DNA from: Flavobacteriaceae bacterium F08102
GTDB lineage: Bacteria; Bacteroidota; Bacteroidia; Flavobacteriales; Flavobacteriaceae
NCBI GenBank assembly: GCA_023015935.1
Contig: JALKAY010000006.1
Span: 58,066-122,065, forward strand
Direction of reading: 5' to 3'
DNA length: 64,000 bases
The position numbers and the translations under genes are program-made. Of the stretch, positions 37,634 through 46,413 are shown one piece after another. The notes beneath the pieces are model-generated. The model had not been told where the DNA came from, did not search any database, and saw nothing but the letters and a program-made list of their open reading frames with translations. How positions within the stretch are numbered: position 1 is the stretch's first letter; every line of letters begins with the position of its first letter.

Positions 37634-38617
37634 ATGGGAAATTCAAGTGTTAGATGGGGAATTGTTGGTACAGGAAATGTGGCTGATAAATTTGCCAGTG
37701 ATTTATCAATGGTTGTCAATGCAAAATTGGTTGCTGTAGCTTCACGTTCTCCAGAAAAAGCGGCGCTTTTTGCTGAAAAGCACCAAGCAGATAAGGCTTA
37801 TGCTTCGTATGACGCGTTGTTTTTAGATCCTGAAATTGACATCGTTTATATTGCTACGCCTCATAATACACATTGCGAATTAAGTATCAGAGCCATGCTA
37901 CTTCAGAAACATGTACTCTGTGAGAAACCATTAGCTATTAATTTAAAGGAGGCTCAGCAGATTATTCAAACCTCAAAAACGGAACAGAAATTTTTTATGG
38001 AAGCATTGTGGACTCGTTTTAACCCTTGTTTTATTGATATTAAACAGCGTATTGAACGCGGAGATTTAGGGCAAATAAAGTATATCAATGCAGATTTTTC
38101 CTTTAATGCGGATAGTCCCTTAGATAGCCGGATATACAATGTGGGATTAGGCGGTGGAGCAATTTTGGATATTGGAATTTATCCAGCTTTTTTAGCGTAT
38201 TCATTATTAGGGATTCCTGTTGATATTTTGGCAAGTTCTATTACCCATCCAATTGCCAATTCTGACGTACAAAGTTCAATGATTTTTAGGTATAAGGAAG
38301 CTCAAGCTCTTTTGTATAGTGGCCTTGTATCGAAATCGGAAATGCGAGTAAGTATTAGTGGGACTAAAGGGCAAATTTATTTGGACGATGGATGGCATGC
38401 CGCCGAAAGTTATGTGCTTGTACGCGATAATCGGGTTGAACAAATAGAAATTCCACGTACAGGATTAGGGTATGTTCATGAGATTATGGAATGTCATTAT
38501 TGTCTTAAGAACAATTTACTCGAAAGTACCTTGTGGTCACATCAGCATAGTTTAGACTTGATAGGTATGTTAGATTTGGCGCGAAAAAAAGCGGGGATAT
38601 GCTACCCTCAAGATTGA
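37634..38617 (+). CDS. Gfo/Idh/MocA family NAD(P)-dependent oxidoreductase
   Basis: 327 residues. The N-terminal Rossmann motif GIVGTGNVADKFASDL, the YIATPHNTHCELSIRAM segment and the EKPLAIN motif (catalytic-region lysine) are the family signature; GGAILDIGIYP marks the C-terminal domain. These enzymes oxidise or reduce sugars, inositols or dihydrodiols. The pattern resembles the dihydrodiol-dehydrogenase/deoxyglucose-like branch, but the substrate is uncertain. Monocistronic. Confidence 0.9.
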   Translation: MGNSSVRWGIVGTGNVADKFASDLSMVVNAKLVAVASRSPEKAALFAEKHQADKAYASYDALFLDPEIDIVYIATPHNTHCELSIRAMLLQKHVLCEKPLAINLKEAQQIIQTSKTEQKFFMEALWTRFNPCFIDIKQRIERGDLGQIKYINADFSFNADSPLDSRIYNVGLGGGAILDIGIYPAFLAYSLLGIPVDILASSITHPIANSDVQSSMIFRYKEAQALLYSGLVSKSEMRVSISGTKGQIYLDDGWHAAESYVLVRDNRVEQIEIPRTGLGYVHEIMECHYCLKNNLLESTLWSHQHSLDLIGMLDLARKKAGICYPQD

Positions 38618-39069
38618 ATAGTAAATTGAGTTTTGATGACTAGGTAAAGCACAAATTTTCTTAGAAATAGGACCGTGGTTGTGATTGCAGTTTGCTCCTT
38701 TCTATGGGATTTACTAGGTTGTTTATAATTAGAAACCAACCAAAGGACATTGTACCCGTATAATTAAATTATTATTCCTAATTGCTTTATTAAATTTAAG
38801 GCTAATTGTGTGTGATTTTGGGTTGATTAATATGTTTTGTTTTGTTTTGTGGATGATGATTGAGTTCGCTTATCTAGCTACTAGAATAGAGATTGATGAT
38901 TTTAGATCAATGTCATTTACTTGTTTTAAGGAACATTATTACGGTTATTTTCTTGAATTACAGAGTCAATTCGATTCATTTCAGAAGGGGGTTGGCAAGT
39001 ATGGTTAAAATTCCATGACTGATGATTTGAATTTCCTATATTTGAAATTTTAATTGATATGTCATTCAA
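38618..39069. other. Intergenic region before the ABC transporter with a candidate -7 element
   Basis: 452 bases without an accepted gene. TATATTTG at 39037-39044 lies 25 bases before the ATP-binding protein start and fits the -7 consensus. A 66-codon frame at 38808 has no start support or domain. Confidence 0.45.
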
Positions 39070-39696
39070 ATGATTCAAACAACCCAATTGGTGTATGCCT
39101 ATTCAGATCAAGTGTCATTCACTTTTCCTGACCTTCAATTAGCTTCTGAGGAAGATTTATTAATTCTTGGACCGTCGGGGGTGGGGAAGACTACCTTGTT
39201 GCATTTATTAGCAGGATTATTACCAGCTGATTCAGGGCAAATTAATATTAATGGTACAATTTTAGGACAATTGTCTAGAAAACGTTTAGATGCTTTTCGC
39301 GGAAAGTATATAGGAATGGTATTTCAAAAAGCACGTTTTGTAAATGCATTAACGGTAGAAGAGAATTTACAGCTAAAGCAGTATTTTTCACAGCGTAAGA
39401 CTGATAAAGCAAAACACTTAGCGCTTTTATCGCGATTAGGAATTAAAGATCAACAACACAAAAAGACACATCAATTAAGTGAAGGGCAGAAGCAGCGCTT
39501 GTCGATTGCATTGGCACTCGTCAATGAACCTTCAGTTATTTTAGCAGATGAACCTACAGCGAGCTTGGACGACGCGAATTGCGATAGTGTGTTGGAATTA
39601 TTACAGGAAGAAGCTCGAATTAATAAATCTAATTTAATTATTATCACCCATGACCAAAGAGCGAAATCTCGGTTTAAAAATCATATAAAATTATGA
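39070..39696 (+). CDS. ABC transporter ATP-binding protein (LolD/MacB type)
   Basis: 208 residues. Walker A GPSGVGKTT at about 34-42, signature LSEGQKQRL, Walker B VILADEP with TASLDD following, and the switch ITHD. It is the ATPase class that partners FtsX-like mechanotransmission permeases. Its stop overlaps the permease start by 4 bases. With the permease and the DUF3299-like protein downstream it forms a three-gene unit, which may handle zinc (see the permease). Confidence 0.92.
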   Translation: MIQTTQLVYAYSDQVSFTFPDLQLASEEDLLILGPSGVGKTTLLHLLAGLLPADSGQININGTILGQLSRKRLDAFRGKYIGMVFQKARFVNALTVEENLQLKQYFSQRKTDKAKHLALLSRLGIKDQQHKKTHQLSEGQKQRLSIALALVNEPSVILADEPTASLDDANCDSVLELLQEEARINKSNLIIITHDQRAKSRFKNHIKL

Positions 39697-40898
39697 ATTT
39701 AGTAAAACTGAGTATAAAAAATATACAATCGAAGCCACTCAACACGTTGTTGAGTCTTTTATTGTTGACTTTGAGTGTAGCCTTAGTAGCGTTTATGCTA
39801 CAGTTAAATGAACAAGTTAAAGGTAAACTTGATAGAAATATTAAGCCTGTAGATATGGTTGTTGGTGCAAAGGGTAGTCCGATGCAATTAGTATTGTCAT
39901 CGGTGCTTCATATCGATAATCCAACAGGAAATATCTTATTAGTTGATGCTGAGAATATTGGGAAAAATCCGTTGATTGAGAAGGCAATTCCAGTTTCATA
40001 TGGAGATAATTATCAAGGCTTTCGAATACTCGGAACGGTTCCTGAGTATTTAGCTATGTATGAGGTTAATATCAAGTCAGGAACCATGTTTAAGAGTGAC
40101 TTAGAAGTTGTGGTTGGTGCTAGGGTAGCAGAGGTGTTAGATTTGAAAATTGGCGATCGTTTTGTAGGTTCACACGGTCTTGTTGAACAAAGTCTTGAGG
40201 AACATGCACATCATGAGTTTAGGGTGGTTGGGATATTGGCCAACAGCGGCACTGTGGTTGATCAACTAATTGTAACGAATTTGGAGAGTATTTGGAAAGT
40301 ACATGAGCATGAAGAGGAGCATGTTGAGGAAGAAGAATATCATGAAGAACCACGAGCGGTTACTTCGTTATTGGTTAAATTTAGAAATCCAATGGGAACC
40401 GTGACTTTACCGCGTATCATTAATGAGAATACCAATATGCAAGCAGCGCTACCAAAGTATGAAGTTGATCGGTTATTTGGGTTGTTAGGCATTGGAATGC
40501 AGACCATTGCTTTTATAGCTTTGGCAATTATGTTGGTTTCAGGTTTGAGTATTTTTATTAGTCTTTACAGAGCGCTAAAAGAACGGAAATACGAATTAGC
40601 ATTGATGAGAACTTACGGAGCAACAGCCAGGCAATTGGTATGGGTAGTTATGTTGGAAGGATTGTTTTTGGGAATTATTGGTTTTCTGTTGGGATGGGTC
40701 TTTAGTAGACTTGGTCTTTTGTTTTTTTCGTCGTATACCGAAAACACATATGGATATAGTATGATGTTAAACAAAATTACCTTGGGTGAGTTTTGGCTGT
40801 TTATCGCTTCTATTGGCATAGCAATTGTAGCTACATTATTAGCGTCTTTAGGAATTTTTAAAATGAATATCTCTAAAATTTTAGCAGAGGAAGGCTAG
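39693..40898 (+). CDS. FtsX-like ABC permease with a His/Glu-rich periplasmic loop
   Basis: 401 residues. TM1 is at about 17-37, a large periplasmic domain at 40-270, then three helices near 272-295, 315-340 and 360-385: the MacB/FtsX topology. The periplasmic part carries two metal-ligand clusters: EEHAHHE (169-175) and HEHEEEHVEEEEYHEE (204-219). Such loops bind Zn or similar ions. The nearest described parallel I know is the Vibrio cholerae ZrgABCDE zinc uptake system, which also combines an FtsX-type permease with its ATPase. Zinc handling is inference. Confidence 0.87.
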   Translation: MNLVKLSIKNIQSKPLNTLLSLLLLTLSVALVAFMLQLNEQVKGKLDRNIKPVDMVVGAKGSPMQLVLSSVLHIDNPTGNILLVDAENIGKNPLIEKAIPVSYGDNYQGFRILGTVPEYLAMYEVNIKSGTMFKSDLEVVVGARVAEVLDLKIGDRFVGSHGLVEQSLEEHAHHEFRVVGILANSGTVVDQLIVTNLESIWKVHEHEEEHVEEEEYHEEPRAVTSLLVKFRNPMGTVTLPRIINENTNMQAALPKYEVDRLFGLLGIGMQTIAFIALAIMLVSGLSIFISLYRALKERKYELALMRTYGATARQLVWVVMLEGLFLGIIGFLLGWVFSRLGLLFFSSYTENTYGYSMMLNKITLGEFWLFIASIGIAIVATLLASLGIFKMNISKILAEEG

Positions 40899-40926
40899 GT
40901 GTTTAATATAGATTAAAAAAATAAGT

Positions 40927-41379
40927 ATGAATAAAGTTAAGGTGTTTTTAATGGTTTGCTGTCTTGGGGTTTCACTTGGGCTTCGAGCCCAAAAAGTGAT
41001 TGATTGGGAAACCATAAAAGGGGTAGAATATGAAAAAAATGATCCTCGTGATTTATCGAAAACAGGTGTTTTTAACCCACCTACATTTGATGATTCAATT
41101 AAGGAGTTAGACGGTCAAGTGATAAAAATTGCTGGATACTTTTTAAGTATTCCAACAGAAGAATCTGTCTATATACTTTCAAAAAACCCGTTTGCGTCTT
41201 GTTTTTTTTGCGGGGAGGGTGGTGCAGAAACAATTATGGAGTTACATTTCAAGGAGGATCCAGATTTTAAAATGGATGATTTAGTATTTGTAACTGGTAA
41301 GTTAAAACTAAACTACACAGACTCTTCTCATTGTTATTACATTTTAGATGTTATCGATGCGTTTGTCCTAAAAATGTAA
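40927..41379 (+). CDS. Exported DUF3299-like protein
   Basis: 150 residues with a signal peptide (1-21, ending LRAQ). The mature part has an OB-fold-like pattern: DGQVIKIAGYFLSI, then FASCFFCGEGGAETIMEL with a CxxC pair (at about residues 90-93), then FVTGKLKLNYTDSSHCYYILDV. This matches DUF3299, found in other phyla next to FtsX-type ABC permeases. The cysteines could bind metal or form a disulfide. It lies 28 bases after the permease gene and is probably part of the same metal-related unit. Confidence 0.75.
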   Translation: MNKVKVFLMVCCLGVSLGLRAQKVIDWETIKGVEYEKNDPRDLSKTGVFNPPTFDDSIKELDGQVIKIAGYFLSIPTEESVYILSKNPFASCFFCGEGGAETIMELHFKEDPDFKMDDLVFVTGKLKLNYTDSSHCYYILDVIDAFVLKM

Positions 41380-41631
41380 CCACTTTTGTCTTTTCGGAAA
41401 CAGCGTGTGTAGCGCTTATTCTTGACTAAGCCCGAGCGTATAAATTTGATTCGTTGGACTAAACCTTAGTCGGGTGCCATAAGATACGTGGACCTTGTTT
41501 TTACAGTTCGCGCACACTATAAACCTACCTTTTTTCATGATGCAAAACGTTTTTATGTCTCCGTATTTTTAAGGCACAAGGTTTTGTGCCAATGGTGACA
41601 GTTTAAACAATTTTATAAGAAGCCTACAGGT

Positions 41632-42624
41632 TTATCCCACAAGATTGTTCGCAATTAAATATTCTGCAATTTGAACTGTATTGGTGGCAGCACCTTTGCG
41701 TAAATTATCAGCAACTACCCATAGATTAAGGGAGTTTGGTTGCGACAAGTCGCGACGAATTCGCCCAACAAAAACATCATCTTTACCTTGTGCGTAAATT
41801 GGCATAGGATAGGTGTTTGTCGCGGTATTATCTTGTACAGTCACTCCTGGGGTATCGTGTAAAATTTTAGGGATATCAGCAAGGGTGAATTCTTTTTCAA
41901 ATTCAATATTAATACTTTCGCTATGTCCTCCAACAACAGGAATTCTGACTGCTGTTGCGGTAATTGCAATTGATCTATCGTCTAAAATCTTTTGCGTTTC
42001 ACGCACTAATTTCATTTCTTCCTTCGTATAATCATTCTCCTCAAAAATATCACAAGCGGGGATCGCGTTTCGGTGGATAGGGTAATGGTAGGCCATTTCT
42101 CCCTTTTGTCCCTTATACTCATTTTCTAATTGTTGAACGGCTTTTACTCCAGTACCAGTAATTGATTGATACGTAGAGATTACCAACCGTTTTATGCCGT
42201 ATTTTTTGTGTAGTGGAGCAAGTGCCATTACCATCTGAATGGTTGAGCAATTAGGATTGGCAATAATTTTATCATCTTTAGTTAAGCTGTCAGCGTTAAT
42301 TTCAGGGACGATTAGCTTTTTACTAGCATCCATTCTCCATGCAGAAGAATTGTCAATAACTGTAGTTCCTACTTCAGCGAATTTAGGGGCCCATTTTAAA
42401 GACGTTTCTCCGCCCGCAGAAAATAGGGCTAAATCTGGTTTGAGTTGTACCGCTGTTTCAAGACTTACAACGTTATATTCCTTTCCTTTAAACCCGATCG
42501 ATTTTCCTACCGATTTTTTAGAAGCAACTGGAACTAATTCGGTTAATGGGAAATTACGTTCGGCTAAACACTCTAACATGACAGTACCAACCATACCTGT
42601 GGCACCAACTACGGCAATTTTCAT
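41632..42624 (-). CDS. asd: Aspartate-semialdehyde dehydrogenase
   Basis: 330 residues. The N-terminal GATGMVGTVMLECL Rossmann motif, the active-site cysteine in NPNCSTIQMVMAL at about residue 126, and the histidine in VVGGHSESINIEF are all present. It reduces aspartyl phosphate to the semialdehyde feeding lysine, threonine, methionine and peptidoglycan synthesis. Monocistronic. A weak hairpin (GGCACAA, loop GGTT, TTGTGCC at 41573-41590) lies downstream without a U tract. Confidence 0.97.
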   Translation of the reverse strand: MKIAVVGATGMVGTVMLECLAERNFPLTELVPVASKKSVGKSIGFKGKEYNVVSLETAVQLKPDLALFSAGGETSLKWAPKFAEVGTTVIDNSSAWRMDASKKLIVPEINADSLTKDDKIIANPNCSTIQMVMALAPLHKKYGIKRLVISTYQSITGTGVKAVQQLENEYKGQKGEMAYHYPIHRNAIPACDIFEENDYTKEEMKLVRETQKILDDRSIAITATAVRIPVVGGHSESINIEFEKEFTLADIPKILHDTPGVTVQDNTATNTYPMPIYAQGKDDVFVGRIRRDLSQPNSLNLWVVADNLRKGAATNTVQIAEYLIANNLVG

Positions 42625-42718
42625 ACGATTTAATTTTGTTCAGGCAAATTTCTAAAAAAAAAGACTAGGTTGGACAAGGAATTTCTTAAAAGTTAAATTT
42701 AATTCAAAATTCCCAGAA

Positions 42719-42750
42719 TTGTTATAATTTGGTAAAATTGGTTACTTTTG
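42719..42750 (+). promoter_or_regulatory. Promoter of trhO
   Basis: TTG at 42719-42721, 21-base spacer, TACTTTTG at 42743-42750. Both elements and spacing fit the Bacteroidota housekeeping promoter. It lies 34 bases before the trhO ATG and is the best promoter match in the window. Confidence 0.7.
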
Positions 42751-42784
42751 CGCATTATTTCTTTAACCTTAAAATTAGTATAGC

Positions 42785-43816
42785 ATGCAACTGTACAATA
42801 CATTAAGCGCAAAAGAAAGGGCAAGTTTAATTGAAAAGGCTGGAAAGCAGCGCTTAACCTTGTCGTTTTATAAGTATGCGCATATCGGAAATCCACAAGT
42901 TTTCCGAGATCATTTATTTATTACATGGAATGACTTAGATGTTCTTGGTAGAATTTATGTCGCCAAGGAAGGAATTAACGCTCAATTATCTGTTCCTGCA
43001 GATAACTTTGACGCTTTTAAAAGTCATTTAGACAGTATTACTTTCTTAAAGAATGTTCACTTGAATATTGCGATTGAACAAGATAATATGTCTTTTCTCA
43101 AACTGAAAGTTAAAGTTCGTCCGAAAATTGTTGCTGATGGTTTAGATGACGATAGTTTTGATGTAACAGACAGAGGAAAGCATTTGAGCGCTGCTGAGTT
43201 TAATCGTTTGCTCGATGATCCAAATACGATTTGTGTGGATATGAGAAATCACTATGAAAGTGAAATTGGGCATTTTAAAGGAGCTATTACGCCAGATGTG
43301 GATACCTTTAGGGATTCGTTAGATATTATTGAACGTGATCTTAGAGAATATAAGGAGGATAAAAATTTATTGATGTATTGTACGGGGGGGATTCGTTGTG
43401 AAAAAGCGAGTGCATATTACAAGCACAAAGGGTTTAAAAAAGTACATCAATTAGAAGGAGGTATTATAGAATATGTCCGTCAAGTCAAGGAGCAGAATTT
43501 AGAGAACAAGTTTATGGGGCAAAATTTTGTTTTTGATCATCGAAGAGCAGAACGTATCAGTGATGATGTAATTGCACAATGCCATCAATGTGGATCGCCC
43601 TTTGACAAACACGTAAACTGTGCAAATGAAGCGTGTCATTTATTATTTATTCAGTGTGATGAATGTCGTGAAAAAATGCAGGGATGTTGTTCAACGGATT
43701 GTCAAGAAATTATCAATTTACCGATTGAAGAACAAAAGGCATTGAGAAAGGGAAAACACAATAGTAATAAGATCTTTAAAAAGGGACGTTCAGAAGTGTT
43801 AAAGTTTAAGCGATAG
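42785..43816 (+). CDS. trhO: tRNA uridine(34) 5-hydroxylase TrhO (rhodanese family)
   Basis: 343 residues. The N-terminal alpha/beta domain includes GRIYVAKEGINAQLSVP. The rhodanese domain has its catalytic cysteine in MYCTGGIRCEKASAYY at about residue 200. The C-terminus holds a cysteine-rich zinc segment (CHQCG, CANEACH, CDECR, CCSTDC). It forms ho5U at position 34 of tRNAs from prephenate-independent oxygenation. The domain order and motifs are the full YceA/TrhO pattern. It has its own promoter and converges on a small membrane-protein gene. Confidence 0.95.
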   Translation: MQLYNTLSAKERASLIEKAGKQRLTLSFYKYAHIGNPQVFRDHLFITWNDLDVLGRIYVAKEGINAQLSVPADNFDAFKSHLDSITFLKNVHLNIAIEQDNMSFLKLKVKVRPKIVADGLDDDSFDVTDRGKHLSAAEFNRLLDDPNTICVDMRNHYESEIGHFKGAITPDVDTFRDSLDIIERDLREYKEDKNLLMYCTGGIRCEKASAYYKHKGFKKVHQLEGGIIEYVRQVKEQNLENKFMGQNFVFDHRRAERISDDVIAQCHQCGSPFDKHVNCANEACHLLFIQCDECREKMQGCCSTDCQEIINLPIEEQKALRKGKHNSNKIFKKGRSEVLKFKR

Positions 43817-43819
43817 TTT

Positions 43820-44008
43820 TTAGTTGTGAAGGTAAAAGGCGATCGCAGCGAAACTAGCAATGACGATGATTATTCCTAGCCCAATGCGCCATAATTTTCG
43901 GTAATGAATCCGGTGTAGTTTAATGTCTTTTCGATAGGCCCAAATTAGAATTCCAATAAAAACAATTACAAACGCGATTGCAAATACTTGCTGTCCCCTG
44001 CTAAACAT
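43820..44008 (-). CDS. Small two-helix membrane protein
   Basis: 62 residues. TM1 at 6-24 (QQVFAIAFVIVFIGILIWA), a basic loop YRKDIKLHRIHYRK, TM2 at about 41-60. I recognise it as a small conserved protein of Flavobacteriia, but not its role. A minus-strand -7 element TATTTTTG at 44030-44037 lies 21 bases upstream, abutting the plus-strand element of the divergent gene. Confidence 0.7.
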   Translation of the reverse strand: MFSRGQQVFAIAFVIVFIGILIWAYRKDIKLHRIHYRKLWRIGLGIIIVIASFAAIAFYLHN

Positions 44009-44021
44009 ATTTTTTTATATT

Positions 44022-44037
44022 TATGTTTGCAAAAATA
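44022..44037. promoter_or_regulatory. Back-to-back divergent -7 elements
   Basis: TATGTTTG (44022-44029, plus) is immediately followed by the complement of TATTTTTG (44030-44037, minus). They face the MazG-like gene and the small membrane-protein gene respectively, so the two promoters would share DNA. Confidence 0.45.
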
Positions 44038-44070
44038 GGATATTTAGCTCAATAAACTTAAAATTTACAC

Positions 44071-44472
44071 ATGAAGAAAAAGATTAAAGCAGTTCAGGAA
44101 TTTCATAATGCCTTTGGTATAGGATACCAAGAAGAGCCAATTGCTAGATTGAGTGCAGAAAAATTACAATTGCGGTATGATTTAATGCAAGAGGAAAATG
44201 AAGAATACTTAGAAGCAGCGAAAAATGATGATCTTGTTGAAGTAGCCGATGCATTGGGTGATATGCTTTATATTTTATGTGGAACAATAATTGAGCATGG
44301 AATGCAGGATGTAATTGAGACTGTTTTTGATGAAATTCAGCGGAGCAATATGAGTAAACTTGGAGCAGATGGCCAGCCAATTTATCGCGAGGATGGTAAG
44401 GTGTTAAAAGGACCAAATTATTTTAAACCCAATATTGCCGCCATTTTAGCAGAGACTAGTAAAAGGCCATAG
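44071..44472 (+). CDS. MazG-like/PRA-PH-type nucleotide pyrophosphohydrolase
   Basis: 133 residues, all-alpha. The metal-binding signature QEENEEYLEA plus the downstream DALGDMLYILCG supplies the ExxE...ExxD pattern of the MazG/dUTPase-2/PRA-PH superfamily. It hydrolyses a nucleoside triphosphate or PRA-type substrate to the monophosphate and pyrophosphate; substrate not assigned. It is monocistronic and followed by a bidirectional terminator shared with ilvE. Confidence 0.87.
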   Translation: MKKKIKAVQEFHNAFGIGYQEEPIARLSAEKLQLRYDLMQEENEEYLEAAKNDDLVEVADALGDMLYILCGTIIEHGMQDVIETVFDEIQRSNMSKLGADGQPIYREDGKVLKGPNYFKPNIAAILAETSKRP

Positions 44473-44507
44473 TGGCTAAGAATGGATAAAATAGCAGGTT
44501 AATACCT

Positions 44508-44546
44508 AAAAAAAAGGCTGTCAATACATTTGACAGCCTTTTTTTT
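44508..44546. terminator. Bidirectional terminator between the MazG-like gene and ilvE
   Basis: GGCTGTCAA and TTGACAGCC form the stem around TACAT, flanked by an A8 run on the left and a T8 run on the right, so each convergent transcript gets a U tract. Confidence 0.9.
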
Positions 44547-44567
44547 GTTTGTTGTTGTTGAGATAAA

Positions 44568-45638
44568 TTATTTCACTTCATATCTCCACCCAAATGGATC
44601 TTCAGTTCGATTGTACTGTATGTCAGTCATTCGTTTTTTTAAGAAACTAGCATAGCTCTCTTCAATCGTTGGAAGATTAAAAGTTTCTTCTTTAAAGCCG
44701 AAACCGGAGATAGGTGAAATTACGGCTGCAGTACCTGCTCCGAACATTTCTTTTAGTTGTCCATTTTTATGAGCTTCAACTAATTCTGAAACTTTAATTT
44801 TACGCACTTCCACATTAATCCCTTCTGATTTTGCTAATTCAATAAGGCTTTTTCGAGTAATCCCGTCGAGTATTCTATCTGAAGTTGGGCAAGTCAATAG
44901 GGTATCGCCAATACGAACAAAGATATTCATGGCCCCAGCTTCCTCTATATATTCGTGCGTAGTGTCGTCAGTCCAAATTACTTGTTGAAACCCTTTATCT
45001 TTTGCTAATTGTGTTGGATAAAATTGGCCTGCATAGTTCCCTCCTGCTTTTGCGAAACCTACACCACCATTCGCTGAACGCGCATATTTTTGTTCGATAA
45101 GCACTTTTACATCACCAGCAAAATATGCACCAGAAGGTGAAGTTGCAATAATGAATTTGTAATCATCAGCAGGTGAAGCGTGAAAACCTTCACTTGTTGC
45201 AAACATGAAAGGTCTAATGTATAAAGAACTTCCATCATCCGTAGGAATCCAGTTGCTATCTACCTTTAATAAGGCTTTTAACCCTTCCATGAAATAGTTC
45301 TCAGGAATTTGAGGCATGGCAAGTCGCTCTGCTGATAGGTTAATTCGTTTCTGATTTTCTAAGGGTCTAAAAAGCCAAATTTTTCCTTCCTTATCTTTAT
45401 AAGCTTTTAAACCTTCAAAAACCGATTGTCCATAATGAAATATTTTGGCTGAAGGGGCTAAGCTAATTGGCTCGTAAGGAACAATCTTAGGATTTTCCCA
45501 TTTCCCATTTTTAAAATCACAAACCATCATGTGGTCGGAAAATATTTGACCAAAAGGTAAGTTGCCGAAATCAACGTTTGACAATCTCGATGTTTGTGTT
45601 TTTTTAATGTCTATTGGAGTAATTGCTGTACTGATCAT
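44568..45638 (-). CDS. ilvE: Branched-chain amino acid aminotransferase
   Basis: 356 residues, fold-type IV PLP enzyme of the BCAT-2 (longer) type. Features are FHYGQSVFEGLKAYK, YIRPFMFATSEGFHASPA, GFAKAGGNYAGQFYPTQLAKDKG and YIEEAGAMNIFVR. The lysine in the FAKAGGNYAG segment is the likely PLP ligand. It transaminates leucine, isoleucine and valine. Monocistronic; TACTTTTG on the minus strand (45661-45668) is 22 bases upstream of the start. Confidence 0.96.
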   Translation of the reverse strand: MISTAITPIDIKKTQTSRLSNVDFGNLPFGQIFSDHMMVCDFKNGKWENPKIVPYEPISLAPSAKIFHYGQSVFEGLKAYKDKEGKIWLFRPLENQKRINLSAERLAMPQIPENYFMEGLKALLKVDSNWIPTDDGSSLYIRPFMFATSEGFHASPADDYKFIIATSPSGAYFAGDVKVLIEQKYARSANGGVGFAKAGGNYAGQFYPTQLAKDKGFQQVIWTDDTTHEYIEEAGAMNIFVRIGDTLLTCPTSDRILDGITRKSLIELAKSEGINVEVRKIKVSELVEAHKNGQLKEMFGAGTAAVISPISGFGFKEETFNLPTIEESYASFLKKRMTDIQYNRTEDPFGWRYEVK

Positions 45639-45660
45639 AGAGCGTTATTTTTTTAGATTG

Positions 45661-45668
45661 CAAAAGTA
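45661..45668 (-). promoter_or_regulatory. -7 promoter element for ilvE
   Basis: CAAAAGTA on the plus strand, TACTTTTG on the minus strand, 22 bases before the ilvE ATG. No matching -33 seen. Confidence 0.4.
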
Positions 45669-45906
45669 GGTATATTATCTCTATTTTTTTACATGTTCAT
45701 TTAAATTCTTAGAATCACCAATTTAGCGTTTCTAATTTTGAAAAAAGGATGTTATGTGGTTCCCTAAAATAGGACTTCATAAGAAGGATGACAATAACTT
45801 CTAAACGATTGGCCTATAAAAGTGTGCATAACGATAGAAGTTATTATGTTGAATAAGTTACCTCAATTCATCCTGGCTTTAAGTTAATTTATTGTTAAAA
45901 TTATAG

Positions 45907-45914
45907 TACTTTTG
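45907..45914 (+). promoter_or_regulatory. -7 promoter element for the DUF4920 operon
   Basis: TACTTTTG lies 22 bases before the ATG at 45937. A TTG at 45892-45894 is only 12 bases upstream, too close for the usual spacing. Confidence 0.35.
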
Positions 45915-45936
45915 AATTCAAACTAAATTTGTTACT

Positions 45937-46413
45937 ATGAAAAAAATGGTTATGGCACTTATGTGCTTGAGCTTCTTAGCAAGTTGTGACACTAAAAAAT
46001 CGACTTCTTTGGATTTCGCTTCTTATGGAGCTGAAATTGATCAAAAGGATGCGTTAGGTAAATCGGCGATGTTAGAGAAATTCAAAAGTTTAAAAGATGG
46101 GGACACGATTGCGGTAAAATTTGCAACTACTATTAATGAGGTTTGTAAAAAGAAAGGATGTTGGATGAAACTCGATTTAGGAGGTCAAAAAGAATCGATG
46201 GTAACTTTTAAGGATTATGGCTTTTTTGTTCCGCTTGATGCAGATAAAAAAGAAGTGATTGTAAAGGGGCGAGCGTTTGTAAAGAAGATTCCTGTTGAAC
46301 AATTACAGCATTATGCAAAAGATGCAGGGAAGTCAGCTGAAGAAATTGCAGCGATTACAGCACCAGAAATTACCTATGCAATTGAAGCAGACGGGGTCTT
46401 AGTAGAAAAATAA
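45937..46413 (+). CDS. DUF4920 lipoprotein
   Basis: 158 residues. A lipobox FLASC ends the signal peptide (Cys17). The mature domain has VCKKKGCWMKLDL, with a CxxxxxC pair, and a TFKDYGFFVPLDA strand, matching the DUF4920 domain. It is anchored in the outer or inner membrane on the periplasmic side; function not established. It overlaps the haem lipoprotein gene by one base (TAATG), forming the head of a three-gene unit with mnmD. Confidence 0.85.
   Translation: MKKMVMALMCLSFLASCDTKKSTSLDFASYGAEIDQKDALGKSAMLEKFKSLKDGDTIAVKFATTINEVCKKKGCWMKLDLGGQKESMVTFKDYGFFVPLDADKKEVIVKGRAFVKKIPVEQLQHYAKDAGKSAEEIAAITAPEITYAIEADGVLVEK

Noticed and set aside
38808..39008. 66-codon plus-strand frame before the ABC unit
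   Set aside because: Starts at a non-ATG codon in AT-rich DNA with no support.
41573..41590. Hairpin GGCACAA/TTGTGCC after asd
   Set aside because: Short stem and no U tract on the minus strand; not listed as a terminator.
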